A stretch of 8,375 bases of DNA from Clostridia bacterium (GCA_017960705.1 JAGCYR010000214.1:1-8375), one strand, 5' to 3'; shown: positions 1 through 7,485, counted from the stretch's first letter. Notes: a model not told the origin generated them from the letters alone. A program made the numbers and translations.

Positions 1-1814
1 CAGGCATCGTCGTCGAGCTTCAAGACCGCCATGAACGCCTCGGGAGTCACCTCGACCGAGCCGAGCCGGCGCATCTTCTTCTTGCCTTCCTTCTGCTTTT
101 CAAGCAGTTTCTTCTTCCGCGTGATGTCGCCGCCGTAGCACTTGGCGAGCACGTCTTTGCGCATCGCCTTGACGGTCTCGCGGGCGATGATCTTGGAACC
201 AATCGCCGCCTGGATCGGGATCTCGAAAAGCTGGCGCGGGATGTTCTCTTTCAGCCGCTCCGCGATCTTTCTGGCGCGGGGATACGCCTTCTCCTCGTGA
301 ACGATGAAGGAGAGCGCGTCGACCTGTTCCCCGTTCAGGAGGAAATCGAGCTTGACCAGCTTGCCGGGGCGGTATTCGAGAAACTCGTAGTCGAGCGACG
401 CGTAGCCCTTGCTCCGGCTCTTCAAGGCGTCGAAGAAGTCGTAGATGATCTCGTTCAGCGGGAGGATATAGTGCAGTTCCACCCGCGTCTGGTCGAGGTA
501 TTTCATATCGATAAACTCGCCGCGCCGATCCTGACAAAGATCCATCAGACCCCCGATGTAGTCGGAGGGCGTGATGATCGAGGCGCGGACGACCGGCTCG
601 GCGGATTCGGTGATCTCGTCGGGCGACGGATAGTTCGAGGGGTTGTCGATGAAGCGGGTTTCCCCGCCGCGGAGCGTGACGCGGTAGATAACGCTCGGGG
701 CGGTGGTGATCAGGTCGAGATTGAACTCGCGTTCCAGCCGTTCCTCGATGATCTCCATGTGCAGAAGCCCGAGAAAACCGCAGCGGAAGCCGAAGCCGAG
801 CGCAATCGAGGTCTCGGGTTCAAAGTGCAGCGCCGCGTCGTTGAGCCGCAGTTTTTCAAGGGCGTCGCGCAAATCTCCGTAGCGGGCGCCGTCCTCGGGA
901 TAGATACCGGCGTAGACCATCGGCTGCACCCGGCGGAATCCGGGCAGCGCCTCGGCGCAGGGACGGTCGGCGTGGGTCACGGTATCGCCGACGCGGGTAT
1001 CCCCGACCGACTTGATGCTCGCGGTGAGATAGCCGACCTCCCCGGCACAAAGCGCGTCGGTCGCGGTCATATCGGTCACGCCGAGGGTTCCGACCTCGGT
1101 CACCTGATACGACGCGCCGGTGCTCATCAGCCGGATGGTATCGCCCGCGCGGACCTGTCCGTCCATCACGCGGATATAGACGACGACCCCGAGATAACTG
1201 TCGTAGCGGGAGTCGAAGATCAGCGCTTTCAGCGGGGCGTTTTCATCCCCGGAGGGAGGCGGGATCACGGTGACGATCTTTTCGAGCACGTCCTCGATGT
1301 TGATCCCCATTTTCGCCGACACGGCGGGACACCCCTCCGCGTCGATGCCGATCACGTCCTCGATCTCCGCGCGCGTCCGTTCGACGTCGGCGGAGGGGAG
1401 ATCGATCTTGTTGATGACCGGGAGGATCTCGAGCGAGTTATCGACGGCAAGATACGCGTTCGCGAGCGTCTGCGCTTCGACCCCCTGCGTCGCGTCGACG
1501 ACGAGAAGCGCCCCCTCGCAGGCAGAGAGAGAACGCGAGACCTCGTAGCCGAAGTCGACGTGACCCGGCGTGTCGATCAGGTTGAACTCGTAGTCCTCCC
1601 CGTCGCTCGCACGGTAGCCGAGACGGACCGCGCGCGCCTTGATGGTGATGCCGCGCTCGCGTTCGAGGTCCATATTGTCGAGGATCTGTTCCTCCATCTC
1701 GTGCAGATCGAGCGCCCGCGTCTTTTCGAGGATGCGGTCGGCAAGCGTGGACTTGCCGTGGTCGATATGCGCTATGATCGAGAAATTGCGGTTGTGTTTC
1801 TGTTTATCGGTCAC
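1..1814 (-). CDS. lepA: Elongation factor 4 (LepA), last codon cut by window edge
   Basis: This is LepA/EF4, a ribosome-bound translational GTPase that acts on stalled or mistranslocated ribosomes in the cytoplasm. Reading the minus strand gives 604 residues. The GTPase motifs are all present: P-loop AHIDHGKST (15-23), switch I RGITIKA (54-60), DTPGHVDF (81-88) and NKIDLP (135-140). EF-G-like domains follow, then the LepA-specific C-terminal domain with its lysine-rich [17 protein letters not shown] stretch and the family ending EAFMAVLK. The last visible codons are GAT GCC TG-, so the gene very probably ends in TGA one base outside the window. The length matches the usual 600 or so residues. 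The start is GTG at 1814, because an in-frame TGA lies a short way upstream with no ATG between. The ribosome binding site is weak (GGAAG and AAGGG upstream). The gene lies 36 bases after the TSCPD gene and is probably in the htpG operon. Confidence 0.97.
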   Translation of the reverse strand, partial: MTDKQKHNRNFSIIAHIDHGKSTLADRILEKTRALDLHEMEEQILDNMDLERERGITIKARAVRLGYRASDGEDYEFNLIDTPGHVDFGYEVSRSLSACEGALLVVDATQGVEAQTLANAYLAVDNSLEILPVINKIDLPSADVERTRAEIEDVIGIDAEGCPAVSAKMGINIEDVLEKIVTVIPPPSGDENAPLKALIFDSRYDSYLGVVVYIRVMDGQVRAGDTIRLMSTGASYQVTEVGTLGVTDMTATDALCAGEVGYLTASIKSVGDTRVGDTVTHADRPCAEALPGFRRVQPMVYAGIYPEDGARYGDLRDALEKLRLNDAALHFEPETSIALGFGFRCGFLGLLHMEIIEERLEREFNLDLITTAPSVIYRVTLRGGETRFIDNPSNYPSPDEITESAEPVVRASIITPSDYIGGLMDLCQDRRGEFIDMKYLDQTRVELHYILPLNEIIYDFFDALKSRSKGYASLDYEFLEYRPGKLVKLDFLLNGEQVDALSFIVHEEKAYPRARKIAERLKENIPRQLFEIPIQAAIGSKIIARETVKAMRKDVLAKCYGGDITRKKKLLEKQKEGKKKMRRLGSVEVTPEAFMAVLKLDDDA

Positions 1815-1850
1815 AGTCTTCCGTTTCCCTTCGTATCGTTCGGCGACGGG

Positions 1851-2111
1851 TCAGTTCCCCGCGCCGTTCAGCATTTCGGTCAATGCGCGGGCGAGCTGAT
1901 CGGGGCAGGAGGTTCCCTTCCCGCCGCAGTCGATCCCCTTGAGACGGGCGATCGCCTCTTCCGCTTTCATCCCTTTGACCAGCGCGGCGACGCCCTGCGT
2001 GTTCCCCATACAGCCGCGGTGAAAGACGACCTCCTTGATGACGTCGCCGTCGAGGGTGACGTCGATCTGACGGGAGCAGGTGCCGTGGGTGATATAGGAG
2101 TAGCTTTTCAT
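1851..2111 (-). CDS. Small TSCPD-domain protein (TIGR03905-like)
   Basis: This 86-residue cytoplasmic protein belongs to the TSCPD-domain family (TIGR03905-like), found mostly in clostridial genomes and of unknown function. The family motif TSCPD is at 67-71. Four cysteines (12, 34, 62, 69) in the contexts THGTCS, HRGCMGN, GIDCGGKG and TSCPD suggest a metal or thiol site. The same domain occurs at the C-terminus of some B12-dependent ribonucleotide reductases, where the cysteines are thought to bind metal; a role here is inference only. The ATG at 2111 was chosen because AAGGAG lies 6-7 bases upstream and the family begins MKSYSY-like; an upstream ATG in the same frame would overlap the preceding gene and has no such site. 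It starts 23 bases after the 282-residue gene and ends 36 bases before lepA, so it is probably cotranscribed with both. Confidence 0.93.
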   Translation of the reverse strand: MKSYSYITHGTCSRQIDVTLDGDVIKEVVFHRGCMGNTQGVAALVKGMKAEEAIARLKGIDCGGKGTSCPDQLARALTEMLNGAGN

Positions 2112-2134
2112 GGTGTTCTCCTTTCGGAATTCGG

Positions 2135-2983
2135 TCAGCGTTCGGAGAGCGGCTTTTCCGGTCTCCATCCCCGGAGTTCGCACCCGGGGAGAAATGCGAG
2201 GTATGCGACGGCGGCGGCAAGGCAGTCCTCCCGTTTCCCGGAGAAAGCAGCCGTCGCGCGTCCGTCCTCAGGGAGCGCTATGCCTGATGGAACGAGCTCC
2301 GCGTCCCTTGCTATGGCAAAGAGATCCGCCGCAGTCGCGGGATCGGGCGCGGGGAGCGACAGATGGAGGGTCACACGCCCCTCGATCCCGGGTAGGATCG
2401 CCCGTCCGTGCAACCCGTAAAGCAGCCCGTCTCCCGCCTTTACTTTTGCGAGCGCGGCAAGATAGAGCCCGTAGGTATCGGTAAGCGCACGAGAGGACAG
2501 AACGGGATTCCCGAAAGCGTCGGCGTACGGCAGGATCAAAAGGTCCGCGTCGCCCGATTCTACCCCCTCCGCGGCGTCGGACCCGCTCTCGGCGTATCCC
2601 ACGCGGGGGTCGGACAGAAGGCTCGAGAAAAGCCGGTAGGCGCGGTCGGCGGCGCCGGCGCGCGCGTAAAGCAGACGGGTCGGCTCACCTTTCACAAGGA
2701 CGGGAAACAGATCGGATTCCGTGATCGCGTATTGTTCGATCAGCGCCGCGGCAAACGAAAGCCGGGAGAGGGACGTGCGGCAGATCTCGCGGGCTCTGTC
2801 ACCCGAGAGAAAGATCTGTTCCGCCGTCTGCGCCGGATCCCCTTTTACTCCCGACAGATCGGGGGTAAAGAGATTCGCGGCGTCGCGCCCGATCAGCCGT
2901 TCGCCCGCCGTCAGTTTCTCCCTCTCTCGCGCCAGTTCCTCCGCGTTTGTGCGGGAAACCTCCGCGGGGTCGCGGCGCGTCAA
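2135..2983 (-). CDS. Uncharacterised 282-residue protein coupled to htpG
   Basis: I do not recognise this protein with confidence. It is 282 residues, alanine- and leucine-rich, and has no signal peptide or membrane segment. The N-terminal 85 residues look helical and charged. Residues 104-180 resemble one lobe of prephenate dehydratase: a GESGDADLLILPY-like stretch around 140-153 parallels the family's 'E-x-G-x-A-D-x-x-V-x-P-I-E-N' segment and is followed by a helix with DTYGLYL. Residues 203-275 alternate strand and helix like an ACT domain. The dehydratase catalytic TR[FY] motif is not seen, so any such relation would be to a degenerate, probably non-enzymatic protein. The start is a TTG at 2983 whose last bases form the htpG stop (TTGA overlap). 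I see no good Shine-Dalgarno, so translation is probably coupled to htpG. A later start within the first 30 codons cannot be excluded. The TSCPD gene follows after 23 bases. Confidence 0.8.
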   Translation of the reverse strand: MTRRDPAEVSRTNAEELAREREKLTAGERLIGRDAANLFTPDLSGVKGDPAQTAEQIFLSGDRAREICRTSLSRLSFAAALIEQYAITESDLFPVLVKGEPTRLLYARAGAADRAYRLFSSLLSDPRVGYAESGSDAAEGVESGDADLLILPYADAFGNPVLSSRALTDTYGLYLAALAKVKAGDGLLYGLHGRAILPGIEGRVTLHLSLPAPDPATAADLFAIARDAELVPSGIALPEDGRATAAFSGKREDCLAAAVAYLAFLPGCELRGWRPEKPLSER

Positions 2984-4842
2984 AGCAGATCGGTCAGGAG
3001 CGAAACGCTGTCACGCTGGAAGCGCTTCATCTCCTCGGCGGTAAATTTGCGGTTGGACAGGATCGCCAGCATCAATAGATACGACGCGATCTCCTTCGCC
3101 TTCTTTTCGTCTCTCTCACCGACCAGTTTGCCGATCAGGGGCGACGAGAGGTTGACGGCAAGGGTCGCCTCTTTCGGAGCAGCGGGGGAATCGGGCATAT
3201 ACATCCGCATCATATCCTCCATCCGGCGGCTCTCCTCCGATACGGTCAGGACGGCGGGCGCGTCGTCCTCGCCGAGTTTGCGGCATTTGACGGTGAGTTT
3301 GAGTTCTTCTCCCGCGGCGTCCTTAAAGAGATCCGCGAGTTTCTCGTTCTCCTCCTCTTCCCCGCCGCCGAGCGCCGAGAGGTCGGCGTCCACGCGCAGG
3401 AACTTGATCTTCTCGCCGTCCTTTACGCCCTGTTCGAGCGTCTCGGCAAAGCGGACGTCAAGCGGACCCGACAGGATCGCGACCTCGATCCCTCTCGCGC
3501 GGTACATCTCGACGAACTGCGCCTGGAGTTCGGGGTCGGTCGTGTAGTAGACGGTCCCCTCGTTCTTCTCCTTCGCCTGTTCCAGATACTCCGCGAGCGT
3601 GACCTTCTTCCCTGATTCAAGCGACAGCAGGATCGCGGACTTCATCCGTTCGCAGAACTTGGCGTCGGAGATGCAGGCGTACTCGATGAAGGTGCGGAGA
3701 TCGTCCCAGAGCTTCTCGTACCTTTCGCGCTCCTCCTTGAAAATGGAGTTCAGCTTGTCCGCGACCTTCTTCACGATATATGCCGAGACCTTCGTGACGT
3801 AGGCGCTGTTCTGCAGATAGCTGCGCGAGACGTTCAGGGGCAGTTCGGGGCAATCCAGAACGCCCCGGAGCATCAAGAGGTATTCGGGGATGACCTCCTT
3901 GATATTGTCGGCGACGAAGACCTGATTATAGTAGAGTTTGATCTTGCCCTCGAGATTCTCGTAGTTCTCCCGCAGTTTCGGGAAGAACAGGATCCCCTTG
4001 AAATTGAGGGGATAGTCCGCGTTCAGGTGCAGATGGAAGAGCGGCTCGCGGTAGTCGGAAAAGACCTTCTGATAGAATTCCTTGTATTCCTCTTCGGTGC
4101 AGTCGGAGGCGTTCTTCTGCCAGAGCGGATGGATATCGTTCTCGGGCTTCTTCTCTTTCGGCTCCTCGCCCGCTTTCGGCGGTTCTTCGGCTTTCTCTTC
4201 GTCGGTCAGGTAGATCTCGACCGGCATAAAGCTGCAGTATTTCGCGATCACCTCGCGCAGTTTCCACTCCGAGAGGTATTCCTCCCCCTCGGACGTGACG
4301 TGCAGGACGACGGTCGTGCCGCGGCTGCGTTCGACTCCGTCGGTGTAGACGGTGTAGTCTCCGTCCTCCCCGCAGACCCAGCGGACGGCGGGCGCGTAAG
4401 TATAGGATTTGGTGATCACCTCGACCTCGTCGGCGACCATATACGCGGAGTAGAATCCAAGCCCGAAATGCCCGATGATCCCGTTTCCGCCCTCGCCGCC
4501 CTTGCTCTCGTATTTCTCGACGAATTCAAGAGCGCCCGAGAGCGCGACCTTGCAGATATAGCGTTCCAGCTCGTCCTCGGTCACCCCGATCCCGTTGTCC
4601 GAGATCGAGATGGTCTTCGCCGTCTTATCAAACGAGACGTCGATCCGGTAGTTCTCGCCCTCCGGCGCCTCGTATTCTCCGAGAGACGACAGCCGTTTCA
4701 GCTTGGTCACCGCGTCGACCGCGTTCGAGACCAGCTCGCGCAGAAAGATATCTCTCTCCGAATAGAGCCATTTCTTAATAATCGGGAACATGTGCTGCGA
4801 CTCGAACGAGATGCCGCCTTTTCTTCCTTCACCTGCTGCCAT
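2980..4842 (-). CDS. htpG: Molecular chaperone HtpG (bacterial Hsp90)
   Basis: HtpG is the cytoplasmic bacterial Hsp90, a dimeric ATP-dependent chaperone that remodels client proteins under stress. The 620-residue length is normal (E. coli 624). The N-terminal GHKL ATPase shows ELVSNAVDA (36-44, catalytic Glu36 and Asn40), DNGIGV (81-86) and GHFGLGFYSAY (123-133). A short charged segment rich in Glu, Lys and Pro (213-235) links to the middle domain, where LPLNVSRSYLQ supplies the ATP-contacting Arg339. The C-terminal third carries the dimerisation region. The ATG at 4842 gives the usual N-terminus before FESQHMFPIIKKWLYSERD. Its ribosome binding site, GAAAGAAG about 10 bases upstream, is modest. 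It has its own promoter and an imperfect palindrome in the leader. It leads a probable operon with the 282-residue gene, the TSCPD gene and lepA. Confidence 0.98.
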   Translation of the reverse strand: MAAGEGRKGGISFESQHMFPIIKKWLYSERDIFLRELVSNAVDAVTKLKRLSSLGEYEAPEGENYRIDVSFDKTAKTISISDNGIGVTEDELERYICKVALSGALEFVEKYESKGGEGGNGIIGHFGLGFYSAYMVADEVEVITKSYTYAPAVRWVCGEDGDYTVYTDGVERSRGTTVVLHVTSEGEEYLSEWKLREVIAKYCSFMPVEIYLTDEEKAEEPPKAGEEPKEKKPENDIHPLWQKNASDCTEEEYKEFYQKVFSDYREPLFHLHLNADYPLNFKGILFFPKLRENYENLEGKIKLYYNQVFVADNIKEVIPEYLLMLRGVLDCPELPLNVSRSYLQNSAYVTKVSAYIVKKVADKLNSIFKEERERYEKLWDDLRTFIEYACISDAKFCERMKSAILLSLESGKKVTLAEYLEQAKEKNEGTVYYTTDPELQAQFVEMYRARGIEVAILSGPLDVRFAETLEQGVKDGEKIKFLRVDADLSALGGGEEEENEKLADLFKDAAGEELKLTVKCRKLGEDDAPAVLTVSEESRRMEDMMRMYMPDSPAAPKEATLAVNLSSPLIGKLVGERDEKKAKEIASYLLMLAILSNRKFTAEEMKRFQRDSVSLLTDLL

Positions 4843-4874
4843 AAAAAATCATCTTCTTTCCGTGTTTTGATCGT

Positions 4875-4896
4875 GCGCGGAGAATCTTCCCCGCGC
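4875..4896 (-). promoter_or_regulatory. Imperfect palindrome in htpG leader
   Basis: The arms GCGCGG and CCGCGC flank a second pair GAA/TTC with one mismatch between them and a two-base centre, giving a 22-bp imperfect palindrome. It begins about 4 bases after the predicted transcription start and ends some 30 bases before the htpG ATG. As DNA it could be an operator; as RNA it could form a 5' hairpin. It does not match CIRCE (TTAGCACTC-N9-GAGTGCTAA), so HrcA control is not indicated. Confidence 0.4.
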
Positions 4897-4906
4897 TATT
4901 GAATAT

Positions 4907-4935
4907 ATTATACTCTATTTTTACTCTTTTGGCAA
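4907..4935 (-). promoter_or_regulatory. Sigma-A promoter of htpG
   Basis: On the minus strand a -35 TTGCCA (4930-4935) and a perfect -10 TATAAT (4907-4912) are separated by exactly 17 bases. The predicted transcription start is near 4900, giving a leader of roughly 58 bases before the htpG ATG. The surrounding sequence is AT-rich, unlike the rest of the window. Confidence 0.85.
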
Positions 4936-4964
4936 TCGCTTCGCGAACTTTTTTGCAAAGCGAA

Positions 4965-4986
4965 CGCCCGCCCCGTGGGGCGGACG
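4965..4986 (-). terminator. Hairpin after isomerase gene, weak terminator candidate
   Basis: CCGCCCC (4968-4974) and GGGGCGG (4977-4983) form a very GC-rich stem, extended past one mismatch by two further pairs. It lies about 20 bases beyond the isomerase stop. No clear U-tract follows on the minus strand (next bases are TTCGCTTTGCAAAAAAG), so termination may be partial and some transcripts may run into htpG. Confidence 0.4.
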
Positions 4987-5004
4987 CCTGCTTATTCGGT
5001 TGGA

Positions 5005-5820
5005 TCAGTAACCGAGCGAACGGAGATATTTGCGCGAGAGGTCGATCGACTCCATCGAGGTCAGCCCGAGACTCGGTCTGTCCTGCTCGACGATGAGCCA
5101 CGACGAACCCGCCGCCTCCGCCGCGTCGATGATGCCCGGGAACTTCTGCATCCCGTGACCGACCGGACGGAACTCGAACGCGGAGGTCTGCTTCGCCTTC
5201 TTCGCGATGCCGATCAGCTCGTACATCTCGTCCTGGGTGGCGCTGTCCTCCTTGTAGAAGTCCTTGAGGTGGACGATGGGAGCGCGTCCGGCGTACTTGG
5301 TGATGTAAGCGACGGGATCCTCGCCCGCGACCTTCACCCAGCAGGTATCCAGCTCGGTCTTGAGCAGATCGGCGGGGATCGCGTCGTAGAGAACGTCAAG
5401 ACCGTACTTGCCGTCGACCTTCACAAACTCGAAATCGTGGTTGTGGTAGAGGAGCTGCATCCCGTTCTTCTTTGCGGTCTCGGCGATCTTGCGGATCATC
5501 TCGATCGTTTCGGGGAAACGGTCGGTGCCGGGTCTGTACTCGCTCGACATATAGGGAACGGCGATGTAGGGGATCCCGAGCGTGCGGTAGAAAGCAAAGG
5601 TCTCGGCGGGTTTCTCGTACATATCGATCATGGGAACGTGCGCGGAAATGGCGGTAAGCCCGACCTCCGCGAGATCCCGGCGGATCTCCTCCGCGGAGAG
5701 CCCGTAAGCGCCGGCGAGTTCGACCCCGTCGTACCCCATCTTTTTGATCTCTTTCATCGTGCCGATGAAGTCCTTCTCGGCAAAGTCGCGCACCGAATAG
5801 ACCTGAACGCCGATCTTCAT
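5005..5820 (-). CDS. Sugar phosphate isomerase/epimerase (xylose isomerase-like TIM barrel)
   Basis: This 271-residue cytoplasmic protein belongs to the sugar phosphate isomerase/epimerase superfamily (AP endonuclease 2 / xylose isomerase-like TIM barrel, IolE-related). Visible features are the first strand MKIGVQVYSVRD, the GYDGVELAG motif (29-37), SAHVP (59-63), LLYHNHDFEF (123-132), LDTCWV (157-162), VHLKDF (183-188), FEFRPVGHG (215-223) and WLIVEQDRP (241-249). Glu131, Asp158, His184 and Glu216 or Glu245 are the likely divalent-metal ligands by family analogy. The exact substrate cannot be read from sequence; such proteins act on inositol derivatives, keto-sugars or aldoses. The ATG at 5820 has a strong GGAGG eight bases upstream. 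It has its own consensus promoter, is divergent from spoIVA, and its stop lies 162 bases before htpG. No sugar transporter or other catabolic gene is adjacent, so the pathway is unknown. Confidence 0.93.
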   Translation of the reverse strand: MKIGVQVYSVRDFAEKDFIGTMKEIKKMGYDGVELAGAYGLSAEEIRRDLAEVGLTAISAHVPMIDMYEKPAETFAFYRTLGIPYIAVPYMSSEYRPGTDRFPETIEMIRKIAETAKKNGMQLLYHNHDFEFVKVDGKYGLDVLYDAIPADLLKTELDTCWVKVAGEDPVAYITKYAGRAPIVHLKDFYKEDSATQDEMYELIGIAKKAKQTSAFEFRPVGHGMQKFPGIIDAAEAAGSSWLIVEQDRPSLGLTSMESIDLSRKYLRSLGY

Positions 5821-5861
5821 TGTAAAATCCTCCGTTTTCGGGTTTCATCCCGTTTTTTTCT

Positions 5862-5890
5862 ATTATACCCTTTTTCTCCCGTTCTGTCAA
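5862..5890 (-). promoter_or_regulatory. Perfect-consensus sigma-A promoter of isomerase gene
   Basis: On the minus strand TTGACA (5885-5890) and TATAAT (5862-5867) are separated by exactly 17 bases, the full sigma-70/sigma-A consensus. Transcription should begin near 5855, giving a leader of about 35 bases that contains a small CGGG/CCCG hairpin (5839-5852) and the GGAGG ribosome binding site (5829-5833). Confidence 0.92.
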
Positions 5891-5906
5891 GCGAATCGGC
5901 AAATTT

Positions 5907-5925
5907 CCCGCGTTCTAACCGCGGG
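5907..5925. promoter_or_regulatory. Inverted repeat in divergent intergenic region
   Basis: CCCGCG and CGCGGG form a perfect 6-bp inverted repeat around a 7-base centre TTCTAAC. It lies 16 bases upstream of the isomerase -35 and just upstream of the possible sigma-E -10 for spoIVA, which is where an operator serving either gene would sit. No regulator can be named, and a repeat this short could arise by chance in GC-rich DNA. Confidence 0.3.
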
Positions 5926-5933
5926 GGGCGCCG

Positions 5934-5941
5934 CATAGAAT
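5934..5941 (+). promoter_or_regulatory. Possible sigma-E -10 element of spoIVA
   Basis: CATAGAAT fits the sporulation sigma-E -10 pattern CATAnnnT and lies about 50 bases before the spoIVA ATG. In Bacillus subtilis spoIVA is transcribed by sigma-E in the mother cell. The matching -35 is weak: the best candidate is GTTCTAA near 5912-5918, about 15 bases upstream, which poorly fits the family consensus. Confidence 0.4.
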
Positions 5942-5991
5942 AGCCGACGGATAACGTCCGCGGAAAAACGCAAGCCGAAGGGGGATTTGAT

Positions 5992-7479
5992 ATGGAAAGG
6001 CACTCGATCTATCGGGATATCGCAGAACGAACGGGGGGGAACATCTACATCGGGGTGGTCGGACCCGTCCGAACGGGAAAATCGACCTTCGTCCGCCGCT
6101 TTGCTGAGGAGCTGATCCTCCCGAACATCAACGAGGAACGAGACCGTCTCCGCACGCTCGACAGTCTGCCGCAGGCGGGCAGCGGACGGACGGTCATGAC
6201 GACCGAGCCCAAGTTCATCCCCGACGAAGCGGTCGGGATCTCGCCGGACGGCTCGACGCGGCTGAACGTGCGGCTGGTCGACTGCGTCGGCTTCCCCGTT
6301 TCCGACGTGCTCGGAATGTTCGAGGACGGGGCGCCGCGCATGGTGTCGACCCCGTGGTCGGAAGAACCGCTCCCCTTTTCGGAGGCGGCGGAGATCGGCA
6401 CGCGAAAGGTGATCGCGGAGCACTCGACGATCTGTATGCTGGTGACGACCGACGGTTCGATCGGAGACATCCCCCGCGAAAACTACGTCGCCGCCGAGGA
6501 AGCCGCGGCGGCGGAGCTCGCGGGCAGGAACCGTCCCTTTGCGATCATCCTCAACTCCGCCGTTCCGTCGAGCGAGGGGGCGGTCGCGCTCGCCTACGAA
6601 CTCGAAAAGAAGTACAACGCCCCGGTGGCGCTGGTCGACTGCACGAAGCTCGACCGCGAGGACCTCTCGCACGTTCTGGGGCTCGTCCTCTCTGAGTTCG
6701 CCGCGACGGAGATCCGTTTCCGTCTTCCCTCCTGGATCGCGGCGCTCGACTGCGATCATCCCATCCGAAAAGCGCTCTTCGACGCGGTTTCGGAGATCAG
6801 CGAACAGACCGTGCGGACGGGGGATCTTGCGCGGCTCGACGAGATCGCGGATAATCTGCGGACCGATACGCTCGGCGCGACCTGGACGGTTTCGGAACAG
6901 GACGCCGGGACAGGGCGGGCGCGGGTGGACGTCGCTCTCCCCGCGGAGGTCTGGTTCGACGTGGTGCGCGAGAAAACGGGACTTTCGGTCAAAGACGAAG
7001 GCGAACTGCTCACCGAACTCTCGTCCCTTGCGGAGGCGAAAAAGAAATGGGACCGGGTCGAACCGGCGTTCCGTGAGGTCGAAACCAAGGGTTACGGCAT
7101 CGTTCTGCCCGATCCCGCGGAACTGCGGCTTGAAGAACCGAAGATCGTCAAACAGAGCGGCGGATACGGGGTTCGGCTCCGCGCCGCGGCGCCCTCCATC
7201 CACCTGATCTCAGCGGACGTCGAGACCGAGATCAATCCGGTCGTCGGGACCGAGGAACAGTCGGGGGAACTCGTGAAATACCTGCTCTCGGGGATGGAGG
7301 ACGATCCCGGCGCGGTCTGGAACACCAATCTGTTCGGGAAATCGCTCTACGACCTGACGAGCGAGGGCATCCACGCCAAATTGACCCGCCTTCCCGACGA
7401 GTCGCGCGAACGGTTCGCAGAGACCCTCGAACGCATCATCAACGAGGGGTCGAGCGGACTGATCTGCATCCTCCTGTAA
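5992..7479 (+). CDS. spoIVA: Stage IV sporulation protein A (spore coat morphogenetic ATPase)
   Basis: SpoIVA is the ATPase that polymerises on the outer forespore surface in the mother cell to form the basement layer of the spore coat, recruited there by SpoVM. The 495-residue length fits the family (492 in B. subtilis). The Walker A motif GPVRTGKST is at 24-32 with Lys30; the sensor threonine pair Thr70-Thr71 lies in TVMTTEPKFIP; and the Walker B-like VDCVGF places Asp97. These positions match B. subtilis numbering exactly. The C-terminus ends in the hydrophobic family tail GLICILL, important for localisation. The ATG at 5992 has AAGGGGG seven bases upstream. The gene is monocistronic: the isomerase gene diverges upstream and a strong hairpin terminator follows seven bases after the stop. 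Its presence marks the organism as a spore former or recently descended from one. Confidence 0.99.
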   Translation: MERHSIYRDIAERTGGNIYIGVVGPVRTGKSTFVRRFAEELILPNINEERDRLRTLDSLPQAGSGRTVMTTEPKFIPDEAVGISPDGSTRLNVRLVDCVGFPVSDVLGMFEDGAPRMVSTPWSEEPLPFSEAAEIGTRKVIAEHSTICMLVTTDGSIGDIPRENYVAAEEAAAAELAGRNRPFAIILNSAVPSSEGAVALAYELEKKYNAPVALVDCTKLDREDLSHVLGLVLSEFAATEIRFRLPSWIAALDCDHPIRKALFDAVSEISEQTVRTGDLARLDEIADNLRTDTLGATWTVSEQDAGTGRARVDVALPAEVWFDVVREKTGLSVKDEGELLTELSSLAEAKKKWDRVEPAFREVETKGYGIVLPDPAELRLEEPKIVKQSGGYGVRLRAAAPSIHLISADVETEINPVVGTEEQSGELVKYLLSGMEDDPGAVWNTNLFGKSLYDLTSEGIHAKLTRLPDESRERFAETLERIINEGSSGLICILL

Positions 7480-7485
7480 CCTTGA

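Noticed and set aside
297..2420. A 707-codon open frame on the plus strand opposite lepA
   Set aside because: It lies antisense to lepA, the TSCPD gene and part of the unknown gene, has no ribosome binding site and no recognisable protein character, and arises from the high G+C codon pattern of the real genes.
4027..4902. A 291-codon plus-strand open frame opposite the htpG 5' half
   Set aside because: Antisense shadow of htpG, and it crosses the htpG promoter and leader.
4843..5004. A CIRCE element for HrcA upstream of htpG
   Set aside because: I looked for TTAGCACTC-N9-GAGTGCTAA and found no copy or near match in the intergenic sequence.
4829..5101. A 90-codon minus-strand frame spanning the htpG promoter
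   Set aside because: It overlaps the isomerase 3' end and htpG start in another frame, and includes promoter elements; there is no ribosome binding site at its start.
5839..5852. CGGG/CCCG hairpin followed by seven T residues on the plus strand, looking like a terminator
   Set aside because: The stem is only four base pairs and no plus-strand gene precedes it; it is better seen as part of the isomerase mRNA leader.
5887..7203. A 438-codon open frame on the minus strand opposite spoIVA
   Set aside because: Arginine- and proline-rich translation with no domain, exactly antisense to an unmistakable spoIVA; a composition shadow.
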